Of a stretch of 64,000 nt of DNA, positions 26,701-38,530 are shown one piece after another. The stretch is from Sesamum alatum (lineage: Eukaryota; Streptophyta; Magnoliopsida; Lamiales; Pedaliaceae). The notes beneath the pieces are model-generated. The model searched no databases and had not been told where the DNA came from. It worked only from the letters and a program-made list of their open reading frames with translations. Numbering within the stretch: position 1 is the stretch's first letter; every line of letters starts with the position of its first letter. A program made the translations under genes and the position numbers. The stretch is from NCBI GenBank assembly GCA_034509735.1, contig JACGWO010000012.1, positions 25,635,188 to 25,699,187 of the forward strand, written 5' to 3'.

Positions 26701-27818
26701 CTCCCTTAGCAAAAATATGGTATAATAAATTCATTAGTCCATATGGGACAATCAAATGGTTTGGGCCGCAAAACCCTTTTTTAGAGATTTGGGCTTCAGC
26801 CTTCAAACCATGGATTGGTACGTGTTATGTGCGTGCGTATGTAGGGATAAAAAAAAAGAATACTAGTATAATAAGATCATTACTATATAATATTAAATGC
26901 TCCAATCTTTTAATATTAGTCATTGCTAACTCATAATATTTCTCACCATTTAACTAAAAATCAATATACGGTATTAATTGAATGTCAACCACGTAAAGAG
27001 AAAGAAAAGAAAATCAATGTGCAAATGATAAAGTAATAGGAAAATGGGCTCTAAAATTTTTTGGTAAATTACAGCCACCTCCCATGAGGTTTGACATAAT
27101 TATAAATACTCTTTCATTGTTTGAAAAATTATAAACACACCCCTAAAGTTTTTAATTTTTAACTAAATGCCTGAAATTGACCATTTTGCCCTTAAATTTT
27201 TAGTTAAAATTATAGAAAAATCAACCAAAACAAATTGCATTATTGCTTCTCTGTGTAAAAAAAATAAGAGACCTCTCACTGTGCTTAGTCCAAAAAAATA
27301 AATAAAGAATAATTCAGTTTGTATAAGGGCATTTTGGTTAGTTCACCCATAAAAATGGATGAAAATTGGTTATTTGTTAGATGATTACAAACTTTATGGG
27401 ATATTTGTATTTTTTCAAATAACTAGAAGTATTTGTAATTATGTCAAACTTCATGAGAAAAGTAGCTGTAGTTTACCTAATATTTTTAAAATAAAGAGAC
27501 AAAAAACAAGAATGTAGATAATTAAATTTAATCATAGAATAATTCCTCTACATCTTTACATTGATTGAGGATCATAATCCTCATGATCAAATGCTCAACT
27601 TAGAGAAGTGACACAAACTTGATCACTCCTCTAGTATCCTTGCAACCTCCCACATCCCACTCTAAATATTCTTGCCTTATCCTTATTCATCATCATACCC
27701 CCCAACTACACAAACACACCAACCTCATCAAGAATCCAACATACAAAAAAGAACAAGAACAAGAGTGTACTAAATACTAATTAATAACACATTATCAAGA
27801 AATAATTAAACCCCTACC
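26701..27818. other. Intergenic, AT-rich, with a second foldback element
   Basis: No coding signal was found. The stretch 27063-27477 is a foldback element listed separately. 27478-27818 is probably 3' flank or UTR of the minus-strand NPF gene. Confidence 0.6.
27063..27477. mobile_element. Mutator-type MITE, GGTAAATTACA family
   Basis: Termini GGTAAATTACAGCCACCT and, at the right end, the inverse of GGTAAACTACAGCTACTT. Subterminal CATAATTATAAATACT pairs with AGTATTTGTAATTATG. Flanks TAAAATTTTT (27052-27061) and TAATATTTTT (27478-27487) match at 9 of 10 positions, a probable target duplication with one base to spare at the left junction. Confidence 0.75.
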
Positions 27819-30463
27819 CTACACTCTCACCTCATCATTCTTCATCCCTCTACTACTTCTTTCCTCAAACCTCGTATACTTGTACCACTTCGCACACACA
27901 ACATACACCACAAAATCCGCCGCCGTCAGAGCCGCCAACAGGTAGTAAAACATGTCCAAATGCCCCTTGTTCAGGTTCCTCGGAATCCACCCCGGCATAT
28001 CATCGGACGTCGACACTTTCATCACTATCGTCACGATCAAGCTGCTCACGTAGTTCCCCAGAGAAATCGACATCATGCTCAGCGCACTCCCGAAGCTCTT
28101 CAGCCCGTCCGGCGCCTGCCCGTTGAAGAACTCGAGCTGTCCCACGTACATGAACACCTCGGACGCCCCGATCAGCACGTATTGCGGGACCTGCCAGAAT
28201 ATGCTCAAACTGCTCGAGTTGACGCATCTGGGGCAGTCCTTCTGCGCGTACCTCAGCCTGAGATGCTCGACGGCTCCGGCCGAGAGCATTGCTGTTACCG
28301 CGATGATGAGGCCGATGCCCATGCGCTGGAGCTCCGTTAGGCCGCCGGACTTGCGGATCTTGGCAACCATCGGGTCGATGATGCGGCGGTTGATGAAGAT
28401 GAAGGATGCAACGCTTAGGATGTCGAAGCTGGACATGCTGGCCGGAGGGATGTGGAAGCCGGCGAGGGTTGTTTTCATGGCGGCGCCTTGTTCGACGAAA
28501 AGGGATGTCATCTGAGTGAAGACTACTGAGTAGAGGATGGTGCAGAGCCAGATTGGGAGGAGTCTGAGAATGCATTTCACTTCTTCTACTTGTGTGACGG
28601 AGCAGAGAAGCCAAGGGTTGTGGGTGCTGGTTTTCTCCTCTGTGTTGTGATCTTCTTGTGTAATAACAGCTGCTCTATCCAAGAATCTGCAGGGTTTATT
28701 ACATCTTATTAGTTGACATCATCAAAATACGTTTTTTCTATTTCAAATCATGTTGCATATTTTATTCAATTATCGATAATTTTTTAAAATTTAATATAAT
28801 TACGAATCACCCTTGATGTTTAAAAAATTATAAATTTTTCTCAAATAAAAAATAATTATACAGTTCTTAAAGGGTGAGTTAAAACTTACGTACTACTACC
28901 GTTATTATTTTTTTTTAAAAAAATTGTTTGGAAAAATGTGAAAGAAATATGAGGGTGGGGAAAGTAAGTAATTTATACAAAATATTAGTTTATACAAATA
29001 CTTTAAAAATTCTGAAATAATATACAAAATTATAACTCATAATTTAAAAAGGGCATTTTAGGCTGTTTATCCCAAAAATTGGATGAAAGCCTAATTGAAA
29101 CTAACGGAATGGGCTTGGTGCTAAATGGACTTTAAAAATAGGGATGTATTTGTAGTTATAGCAAATTTCAGGAGTAATTGCTGTAATTTACCCTAAAATA
29201 AATGGTGTAATCTTTTCAAATCCAAGAATAATGATTTCCGACTTTCAATTTATTAATTGGGCAAAATTTTTATCTTTTTATTTTTAAAATAAAGAAGATA
29301 ATAAATGTTGGCAATGTGAAAACTCACTTGAATCCTTGAGTGTGAAGGATTTTTCTGCCCCCATCATCAGCAAGATCCCTTCCATCAACCTCATACAAAT
29401 GATCATCATTTGAGGGGATCTCAACCTTCCATTTTCTTGATGCAGCAACCATCACTTGGCAAAATCTTGAAAAGGGGTTGCCCCTGGGCTTGAAATGCCT
29501 GTACATTGGGGTACCCACAAGGAACAAGCCCAAAGCAATAGTAGCAGATCCAGCAGAGGCCCAAAAGCCCAAGGCCCAAACTCCCTTGTCCTCATAGTAG
29601 CCCAATATGGTGTTTGAGAATAGGCAGCCAAGATTTAGGGCCAAGTAGAAGTAGCTGAAGAAGGCAACCTTTGAGTGGCTTTCCTTGGGATGTTCCTCAT
29701 CAAACTGGTCTGCACCAAAGGTTGCAATAGTGGGTTGGTACCCTCCATTCCCAAGGGCAATTAGGTAAATCGACACGTAAAATAGCGAAAGATGGAGGGT
29801 CGAATGAGAGCCACAAGGCGTCTCTCCGTCCCCACAGCCACTCGGCTTGACTAAGAACAAGTACGACGTTAGCGACAGCGACACTAGTCCCTGCAATTGG
29901 ATCATGTTTGACTTTTAGTATCTTACAACCATTATTGCGAGAAAGTATCTATATTTTCATTGACATACGTGCCTTGCATAAATAAAATTGCTCATAAATT
30001 GCACATAAAAGTTGGACTTACAATAACGAAGATGACTTGAAAAATGGCGCAAGTTTTGTATCGTCCCCAATAGGAGTCGCTGAGGAAGGCCCCGAGGAGG
30101 GAGAACATGTAGACAGTGCCGGTCCATTTGCTAACGTTGTTTGCAGCGCTAGCGTTGTCTTGACCCATTACTCGGGTCAAGAAGAGTACTAGATTCACCC
30201 CGACCCCGAAAAATGCTAGTGTTGCTAGACCTTGATTCACTGTTAATAAAATAATAAACAAAATTGTAAGGAGAAAATATATATAAATATTTCTTAAAAA
30301 AGAAATATTATTAGGATGATCGTGTACATGTTGGCTCACCTAGTATCAAAGTACCAGCACCCCATGATCCAGTTCTTGATCGAATCGCAGGCTTTCCACG
30401 GCGATCTACGGATCCATCAAGAGTGCATTCTTCTTGGCGTTTGACGTTGATCTTCTCCGCCAT
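27819..30463 (-). CDS. NRT1/PTR family transporter, NPF7.3 (NRT1.5)-like
   Basis: Four coding exons: 30463-30340, 30239-30022, 29890-29328, 28686-27819, joined in frame to 590 residues. The protein is a twelve-helix MFS transporter of the plant NPF/POT family. Diagnostic segments are ALGNGGYQPTIATFGADQF, NPWLLCSVTQVEEVKCILR, FTQMTSLFVEQGAAM, QVPQYVLIGASEVFMYVGQL and GWIPRNLNKGHLD, all close to Arabidopsis NPF7.3. That protein sits in root pericycle plasma membranes and loads nitrate and potassium into xylem. In helix 1, where most NPFs have the proton-coupling ExxER motif, this sequence reads LILVNQGLATLAFFG, so the motif is absent, as in NPF7.3. A long central hydrophilic loop lies around residues 250-320. 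Exon 4 is much more GC-rich than its surroundings. NPF7.2 or another subfamily-7 member remains possible. Confidence 0.9.
28797..29193. mobile_element. Foldback element of the GGTAAATTACA family inside NPF intron 3
   Basis: ATTACGAATCACCC...TTTAAAAAATTATAAATTTTT on the left pairs with GTATTTGTAGTTATAGCAAATTTC...TGTAATTTACCC on the right. The left terminus is eroded. It lies within the intron between coding exons 3 and 4 of the NPF gene. Confidence 0.6.
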
Positions 30464-30471
30464 CGTTGATC

Positions 30472-32309
30472 CTGAGAAAGAAATACGAAAGTTGTTAGAG
30501 ATTATTTATTGGTGTTTAGAGGGAAATGCAGAGGAATTAAACTTTTGAGTTTGTCAAGCCAAATAAATAACCAAATAATTAATTCTATATGCATTATATT
30601 TACATTCCCATAACTTTAAAAATATTATTAAGGGTGTTTTGATGAATACAACAAAAAAAGTGTAATAATTGTTAATTAGCTGATTGATAAAATTGAAAAT
30701 TCACTTAAATTTTTGTTGTGATGTCGGGAACGACCGTATGCAGAACTTTTTCCGAATGTAATTTTCTAAAGTTTTAAAGAAATAAACGCAACTTCATTAT
30801 TTTGAAGGGGGTCGAGATATAATTAATCCAAAGTAAATAATTAAATAAAGGGTACTATATATATATATATTTATTTAATTTTCTAGTTTTTTTTATTTGA
30901 CAGATTGTACCATTGCAGAGTTGGATCTTGCAATTTGGATAATTAAGTAAATTATTTTTAACCTAAAAAAAGAATTATACAAAGAAATAAGCCCCCGTCT
31001 ACTTTCCTAAATTGTGTTGGATAAACAGCCCAATCCAGGCGAAACGGATTGTTTGCTTGGATGAGGGCCGAGTTGGAACATCAGCCCGGATCTAATTCCA
31101 CTTAATTAACTCATCCCACCCATTTATGTGGGATGAGTTATTTGTACCACTGTAATAAACCAAAGTAAATTAATTATGATTAATCTCGAGTTTATTTATT
31201 ATATATTTAATTCTAAATTGATAAACTGAATTGAGAATTCAGAGATATATATGTTCACAGGAAACATGTGAAGCAGGAAATGCTTTACAAGTGTGGATGA
31301 CTATATACCCATGACTTTTTCCATGTATCACGGAAATCATTCATACGAGGAAGCAAATATCAACTTGTACTCTATTTTGATATACTCTCACGTATACATA
31401 CGTATATACATGTAGAGAGCAAACCGTATATTCTTTGATCTGCATTTCAACTGATGTTCTGATATGTAATACGTACTAACCAAATCAGGCCGGATCGAAC
31501 CTAACTAATCGGAATACCCTCGTCTTTTAATTGGTTCAAATTGACCAAATAAACTCGATTTAAGTTTGAATTTCTTGTAAGAAATTTAAGATGTAAAAGG
31601 TTTCGGTTTTTTTTTTTTAAAGAAAAAAAGAAAAGAGAACAACTAAGCATGTTGGGGGTTTGTGTGTCTGAACAAATGAGTATCACATTTCATGATACTG
31701 CAATAATTGTACGATTCATATTCCAAACCATTAATTATTGGATTCTCTTCTTTATGAATCTCTCGATTTACTTTTATTTCTAAATTCTTTTACCTTGTCT
31801 GATCAGCCAAAAAGTAGTATTCTTTTACGACCATAGTATTAACATGTATATATATGTATGTCCGTATACCATGTTATACGTACGTTGTGTGTATTTATAT
31901 ATACATACAACATACACACAGATACACACACACAATCAGAAGGGAATCATCAGGAGTTACAAGTCATGCATCAATCCATGCTAATTAAACTACTTTCCAA
32001 AATACACTATGAAGAAGTAGCTCTAACTACGGAAATGTTCTGTCCGGACCAGCTTCGATCGAATTAAATCCGTGCTAGAATTTCCCATATACTAGTTACA
32101 GACGTATACATCCAACTATGTATATGTATTCGAAACATCGTAAATCCATCATATATACACTGCAAAACTAATTTGATCGGATCAAAACTCCGAAAAGTAC
32201 TAGTTCAGATCCTCTACTTAAAATACAGACGACGTAAATTTTATACACAGTACTAAAACGCGCATAAATTACGTGCATGCACCACAAGAAATTGGGAAAG
32301 CAAACTTAC
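30472..32309 (-). other. Probable 5' UTR intron of the NPF gene
   Basis: On the gene strand an acceptor TTTCTTTCTCAG lies only eight bases upstream of the ATG, and a consensus donor GTAAGTTTG begins at 32309. A TATAAATA lies about 160 bases further upstream. Together they suggest a leader exon of about 130 bases and an 1838-bp leader intron. The splice is inferred from consensus only. Confidence 0.6.
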
Positions 32310-32467
32310 TAGTCGTCAGTGATTTTCGACTATCGAATCGATACGACAAAGGGCTGGCTGATGATCAGCTAACTCTGTAGAAGATCCAGAGAAATGATGA
32401 GTGTGTGTTGTGTGTGAAAAATGTATGTGTTAGTGGGGTTGGAGAAGAGAGGGTGAGGAAGGTGGTG

Positions 32468-32475
32468 TATTTATA
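32468..32475 (-). promoter_or_regulatory. TATA box of the NPF gene
   Basis: The gene strand reads CTCCCTATAAATACACC here, a near-ideal plant TATA box. Transcription would start near 32440, upstream of a leader with CA-rich and pyrimidine-rich sequence leading to the donor at 32309. Confidence 0.6.
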
Positions 32476-34049
32476 GGGAGTGAGATTGAGTAAGGGGGAA
32501 GACTATACTTCGGAGAAGTTGCAGTTTTCATGGGGGAAATTTTGAATTTTTGGGGAAAAAAAAAAGAAGGGGAAATGGTGACAAAGCAATGTGTAGGAAG
32601 AGAAGAGAGAAAAGCGTGATTTGGTGGAAGAGATGTTGGGAAAAAAACGTCTTTTTCCGAGTAGCAGCAGACCCAAACTAGTTGGGGTTCAGCTGTATGC
32701 ATTGTCATTAAGCTGTATTGATGCAGACATTTTTCCAACATATGCTCTTTCCTGATCTCCTTTTGCATTTTTTTATTATTTTTTTCCATCTTTATTTAAT
32801 TTATAAATAATAAATTAATGCCCTTTTTTATAATGAAGTATTTTTTAACTAGGGGTAATTAATTATTTTTTTTATTTTATTGGCTCCACTTTCAGATTAT
32901 TATGATTTATATATATGTGTTAAAAGATGCACAGTACCCCCTTGTTATTGTTTATTTTATTTTCCTTTTTACCACTACAAAAGATTTATTATTTTTCTCT
33001 AAATCATAAATATTTATGGCTTAATTTAACGTACTATCTGCCCTAATCGAATACAATATATCCGAAAACTTAAGTTTTGACCATGGTTAATCGGTATTTA
33101 TCATAATTTCAGTTATGAACAAAATATCTGAAACAATTTTTAACTTTGGTTGAAGTTTTGGCCCCACTCATAGAAACAACGATGAATCATTGCTGCTTAA
33201 TCCACGTGATTTATGTTCATCGCGGTTTTGTACTTTTTTTACCATGGTAATGGATAAAAAATCAGTATATATGCATGGAGGTGACTGGGATTAATTTTTT
33301 TAGTAGGATTTAATTTAACTGTGCAGGATAAATTACAAGTTAGGATTTAATTTAATTTTACTAGGATAAATTATAGTTTACGTATAAGTGGATGTCAACT
33401 TGAGATTTAATTGGTTTTCATTTTGGTAAAGTAATTGATCATTAAATTAAATATAATTATACTTGTCAAGTAATTAATTTAACTGCGTGTATGCAATTAA
33501 TGTGCTAAATTTTTAATTTTTTTGGTGTGAAGCCTCAACTATTTTTTCAGTAAGAGAAAAACGCATTACTATAAATGAAGTGATTTTTTGATTAATTAGA
33601 GCAAAAATCTTCGCTATAGATATTGAAGTAGAATATTTGCTTCGTTTGGATTATAAATTAATTGCGAAAAGTTATAGATTATGGTAATTAAATATCCTTC
33701 AATATATAAATGTAATAATATAAAAATGTTAACAAGAGGTATTGAATTTTAGGATACATATAATTAATTTTGACATAAAAATATTATAAATATGAGCAAA
33801 AATCATTTTGTCATTACACATCAACTTACATTTATGCGTTTCATAATTAATAAGAAATAAGTTAATTATATAATAGGCTAATTAATCATAAAAACGTATG
33901 TGAGCTACTGATATAATAGTTTATATATACTTTATTGATTTGTTTGTTATGAAATAATTGATTATATATTTAACAAAGTCAAATATCTTGATATATTAAT
34001 TATGGTATGATGTGTTGATCGTTTCTATGGAAATAAATCAATCAATCAA
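32476..34049. other. AT-rich upstream region without genes
   Basis: Upstream DNA of the NPF gene. I see A/T homopolymer runs and no open frame with recognisable domains. Confidence 0.6.
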
Positions 34050-34058
34050 TAAATTGTG

Positions 34059-34300
34059 CAGGATAAATGCAATTTACCCCCATGTGATATAAGAAATGAG
34101 AAAAACCCCCATATGAAAAATAATTAGCAAATTATTCCATGTGATCTTAAAATGAAGCAAATTACCCCCTGTGTTTTCCGTTGATCGGAGGATAATTTGC
34201 TTCATTTCTCAAAACACATTGAAATAATTCGCTAATTGTTTTTGCACATGGAGTTTTTGCTCATTTCTTATATCACAGGGGGGTAAATTGCATTTATCCC
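34059..34300. mobile_element. Foldback MITE with perfect 9-bp target duplication
   Basis: The left arm GGATAAATGCAATTTACCCC and subterminal GATATAAGAAATGAG pair with the right arm CTCATTTCTTATATC and GGGGTAAATTGCATTTATCC. Further inward, ATGAAGCAAATTA pairs with TAATTTGCTTCAT. Direct repeats TAAATTGTG at 34050-34058 and 34301-34309 bound it. A 9-bp duplication is typical of the Mutator superfamily. There is no coding capacity. Confidence 0.85.
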
Positions 34301-34381
34301 TAAATTGTGGTCATGCAATTTATGCTACTGTATACTTTTTTCCTAAATTTGTGCAAAGTGTTTATTGAGTAATAAATATTA

Positions 34382-34622
34382 AGGTAAATTACAAAGGGCT
34401 ACCTTAATGTTATCGTAATTACAAATGTTTCTCATTATTTCAAAAATTATAAATACCCTCTTAAAATTAACGGCTATGTAACAAGTACCTTTTTCTAGTG
34501 AGTGTCATGAGGGGTATTCGTGTGTGTTCATTAATTTTAGAAAGTGGGTATTTATAATCTTTCAAACAACAAAAATATATTTGTAATTAAATAAATTTAT
34601 GGGAACCCGTTATAATTTACCC
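34382..34622. mobile_element. Mutator-type MITE, GGTAAATTACA family, perfect 9-bp target duplication
   Basis: The left end AGGTAAATTACAAAGGG and right end CCGTTATAATTTACC are inverse. TAAATATTA flanks both sides (34373-34381 and 34623-34631). It is 241 bp and non-coding. Confidence 0.85.
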
Positions 34623-35568
34623 TAAATATTATGGTCGAATATGTGGTAGTCACATGATTTTAGAGACAATTTCCAAGTAGCTGGCGTTCTTTAGTTATAC
34701 TAATTACTCTTTGTCGTAAATTGAGAATATCATGATTAATTTTTTCTAAAAAATAAGAAATTTTTTATTTTTATTTTTATTTTCAAAAAAAATACCCTGT
34801 AATTAATTTCCCATGAGAAGCTAAAAACAATAATTAATGTTGACTCTAGATTTTACTTGAAAATTATCCATATTAACAATTTGGTGTATTAATTTTCAAT
34901 ATTACACAAGTAACTCCTAATTAATACAAAAAAAGAAAGCTTATTTATGAAAATATGTACAAAAACTTATCCGACAATAATTGCTCCAACTATCATAATT
35001 ACAAAATCAGACTATTTTTAATTACTTTTGTCATATATATATATATATTACCAAACTTTAAATTAAATATTCATTACATTATATTATATCCCCCCAATTA
35101 TTATGGGAAAAAATTCCTAGTAAAACCATTATTTGATTGACTAATTAAAAATTAATCAGCCAATCATAACAGATCCAGAAGCCATTGTTTTGGAAGCCAG
35201 GATTCGCGAATAATGAATATTCTACAGCTTAATTAATTTTAATAATTAAATTAAATGTGGCGTAAGCAAATCCCTAAATAAACCTGCCTGGAAAAAGCCT
35301 TTTGTAGCATATATATACATATATAAAACAATAATTACTTACATGCATAATAATGCAACAAGAATCTTCTTTTTCTTTTTTTATAATATTTTGTTCATTG
35401 TGTTTTTTTTTTAAGTAAAACGATCAACTATTATTTATTTCGAATAAATCAATTACAATTATTCATATCAAATATCTTATATCTAATAATTTTTCAACAA
35501 CTATAATAATTTATACTACTCACCTACTATAAAGTAAAACTATAAATACTACTAAGAATAAGAACATC

Positions 35569-35625
35569 CCACGCTACGGGATTCGAACCTGTGGGGCCTC
35601 AGTTTCGCCAATTGAGCTAAGCCTT
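35569..35625 (-). mobile_element. tRNA-derived SINE head (fragment)
   Basis: On the minus strand the sequence reads GGCTTAGCTCAATTGG (A-box-like, 35623-35608), then GGTTCGAATCC (B box, 35589-35579). The spacing is too short and no cloverleaf forms, so this is a SINE promoter remnant rather than a working tRNA gene. Confidence 0.6.
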
Positions 35626-35737
35626 ATTAGCAATATTTGGTTCATTAATATATCGTTCAATACATCCAAACTCAACTAATAATTAATACATCGATATTTC
35701 TAAATTAACCAACATATTCGAAATAAACAAAGATTCA

Positions 35738-36150
35738 AGACACTACTATTGCCAAAAAAGTCTTGTTAAAGTGGTAAGATTGAGACATCACAACCATAGG
35801 GTTGTGTGTTCAATTACTGCGAATGTAGGTATATGTCTACATTACAGTAATTTATGATTTCTTAGTTCCGTTTAAATATATTTATTGATTTTAAATGTGA
35901 GGATTTGATTTGAAAATTATCTATATATTGAATTGGTCCTAAAATTCGAACATATTTAGTGATATAAAATTTGAAGAAACAAGACACAAACTGTTGCCAA
36001 ATAAGTTTTGCAAAATGGTAAAATTGAGACATCATAATCAAACGATTGTGGATTCTAATACTATAATTTCTTCATTCGGATTTGATTTCAAAATTATCTA
36101 TATATTGGATTGATCCTAAAATTTAAATATATTTAATGATGTAAAAATCG
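35738..36150 (+). repeat. Tandem pair of decayed SINE-like units
   Basis: Two related units begin at about 35738 and 35980 (period about 242 bases). Both read AAGACAC...TTGCCAAA, then (T/A)GGTAA(G/A)ATTGAGACATCA, a B-box-like GTTCAATTAC or decayed GGATTCTAA, and later AAATTATCTATATATTG(A/G)ATTG. The similarity includes both the tRNA-like head and the body. Confidence 0.55.
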
Positions 36151-36443
36151 TATCCCGTCAAGAAAACAATAATTCAACAAAATCTATAGACAAGTAGTTT
36201 ACAGGTCATGAAGCGTTGGGGTTAGCTATTATAGACCTTTTCCTCTCAACTTTAGGGGAATGAATGAACACTGGACAAGGCTGACCCCACGTGTGTAGCC
36301 ATCGTTAGGGATGGCGATGGGTCGAGTCTCAAATTAAGATTAGATATTTCCATCTACCAAAACTTTTGTAATATTCGGATTTAAATATATACATGGTTGG
36401 ATACAATAAATTGAATGTTAAACTCGTTTTTTAAATTCAAATA

Positions 36444-36873
36444 GGGTAAATTAGAATTAGCTTTGATAAAATTTGGTATAATTATAGTATTTTTTAATTT
36501 TATTATTTAAAAAATTATCAATATTTTTTTATATTTGATAAAATTATGTAGTCATTCAACTGAGGTTTGAAAACGTCTACTTTGGTCTATCTTTTTTTTC
36601 TTTTAATTGATAAATTGTAATAAAAAAAATTGAAGAGGTGAAATTTCCTTCTTAGCCTTCTGGTCCATAAAAAAATTAAAAAATAAGGAAGACTATTTTA
36701 TAGTCCACAAAAATATTTTGGTCCTCGAAAAATGAATGAAACTTAATGGAGACTAATGGAATGTGCTAGTTATTGGACATACGTTAAATTTAGAGGGTAT
36801 TGATAATTTTTCTAACAATAAGAAGGAATTTTTAATTATGAAAATTTTCAAAAATTCTCGTTGTAATTTCCCC
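36444..36873. mobile_element. Degenerate Mutator-type MITE, GGTAAATTACA family
   Basis: The left end GGGTAAATTAGAATTAGC and right end GTTGTAATTTCCCC are inverse, with subterminal TTTGGTATAATTATAG against AATTATGAAAATTTT. No clean target duplication was found. The next element begins about ten bases after it. Confidence 0.6.
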
Positions 36874-36883
36874 TTTAAAAGTA

Positions 36884-37673
36884 GGGTTAAATACAGTTAC
36901 CACCCCTAAAATATCTACCCTACATCAATTATCTCCCTAAAGTATTAAAACCTTCAAAAAAACCCCTAACCTTCTAACACCTTTAATTTTGAAGTTCAAA
37001 AAGTCCATTTTACCCCTACTAAGAATTTATTTATGAAAAAAATTGAAGGGATTTTTAAAATGCCAAAATCACTCTTTTTTTAAGTTTTATCTAATTCTAT
37101 TTTTACTTGTTCATCGAACTCCTTTTATTTTATAATTCTAAAGTTTTTGAAGCTCATTTTATTTTAGTTTCACTTATTTGTCAAACAAAATTAAAAATAA
37201 ATTTATACTTTCATATAATTACCATATTTATATAATTATCATATATATAAATATATATTATTGTATATTTTCTTATTAGCTCATGATAAACTCTTTCAGT
37301 TTTATTAATTGTATATTTTTTTAAGTAAATATATATATATGCAGGTATAAATTTAATTTTAATTTAGTTTGATAAACAAGGAAAACTAAAATAAAATGAG
37401 CTCCAAGTACTTTAGGATTACGAAAATAAAAAGAGCTCGATGAACAAGTGAAACTAGAATTAGACAAAGTTTTAAAAAAGAGTGATTTTGGTATTTTTTA
37501 AAAAAAATTTAACTTTTTTTCAAAGGACAATTTTTAGTAAGGGTAAAATGGACTTTTTGAACTTAAAAATAAAAGGAGTTAGAAGGTTAGGGGGTTTTTT
37601 TGAAGGTTTTAATACTTTAGGGGGGTAATTGATGTGGGTTGAATACTTCAGGGGTGGTAACTGTATTTAACCC
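36884..37673 (+). mobile_element. Long foldback MITE, copy A (790 bp), perfect 9-bp target duplication
   Basis: Left terminus GGGTTAAATACAGTTACC and the exact inverse at the right end. Almost the whole element folds back: GAAGCTCATTTTATTTTAG in the left half against CTAAAATAAAATGAGCTCC in the right half. Direct repeats TTAAAAGTA at 36875-36883 and 37674-37682 bound it. It has no open frame. The orientation is arbitrary, set against copy B. Confidence 0.9.
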
Positions 37674-37722
37674 TTAAAAGTATTAACTTTTCAAAAGAAA
37701 TATCATTGGGACTTTTTAAATA

Positions 37723-38530
37723 GGGTTAAATACAGTTACCACCCCTGAAGTATTTACCACACATCAATTACCCCCCTAAAGTATTTAAACCTTCAAAAAA
37801 CCCCTTGGCCTTCTAACTCTTTTCATTTTTAAATTGAAAAAGTCCATTTTACCCTTACTAAACATTGTTTTTTGATAAAAAAAATTAAAAAATTTTAAAA
37901 ATACCAAAACCACTCTTTTTCTAAACTTTGTTTATTTCTAATTTCACTTGTTCGTCGAGCTCTTTTTATTTTCGTAATCCTAAAATACTTGGAGCTCATT
38001 TTATTTTAATTTTCCTTGTTTGTTAAATAAAAATAAAAGTAAACTTATACATGCATATATATATATATATTCATATATTTACTAAAACAAATATTATACA
38101 ATTAATAAAATCGAAAGAGCTGATCATGAGCTAATAAGAAATATACAATCAATATATATCTCTATATATATATGGTAATTATATGAATGTATAAATTTAT
38201 TTTTAACTTGATTTGACAAATAAGTGAAATTAAAATAAAATGAGCTCCAAATACTTTAGAATTATAAAAATAAAAATAGCTCGATGAACAAGTGAAAATA
38301 AAATTAGATAAAACTTAAAAAAAGTGTGGTGTTGGTATTCTAAAATTCCCTTTTAATTTTTTCTTTCATAACTCAATTTTCAGTAAGGGTAAAATGAACT
38401 TTTTGAACTTTAAAATTAAAGGTGTTAGAAGGTCAGGGTTTTTTTTTTTTTTTTTTTTTAAGGTTTTAATACTTTACGGGGGTAATTGATGTAGGGTGGA
38501 TACTTTAGAGGTGGTAACTGTATTTAACCC
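37723..38530 (-). mobile_element. Long foldback MITE, copy B (808 bp), inverted relative to copy A
   Basis: Same termini as copy A (GGGTTAAATACAGTTACC), with perfect direct repeats TTTTAAATA at 37714-37722 and 38531-38539. Internal landmarks show the inversion: the block TTATTAGCTCATGAT of copy A occurs reverse-complemented as ATCATGAGCTAATAA in copy B. A long T run lies at about 38438-38459. Confidence 0.9.

Larger units (their letters stand above)
34632..36443. other. AT-rich intergenic DNA with SINE-like remnants
   Basis: No gene was recognised. It holds tRNA-like SINE fragments at 35569-35625 and at 35738-36150, listed separately. Confidence 0.6.

Noticed and set aside
28000..28614. Long open frames on alternate frames of both strands within 27960-28614 (up to 204 codons).
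   Set aside because: They overlap the GC-rich last exon of the NPF transporter, which has clear family motifs in another frame; the others are compositional shadows.
35569..35625. Possible tRNA gene because of A-box-like and GGTTCGAATCC B-box sequences.
   Set aside because: No acceptor stem or cloverleaf can be formed and related copies occur nearby, so it is a SINE remnant.
36884..38530. A single 1.6-kb inverted duplication, or a possible microRNA gene.
   Set aside because: Each half has its own perfect 9-bp target duplication, so two insertions explain it better; there is no evidence of a defined miRNA.
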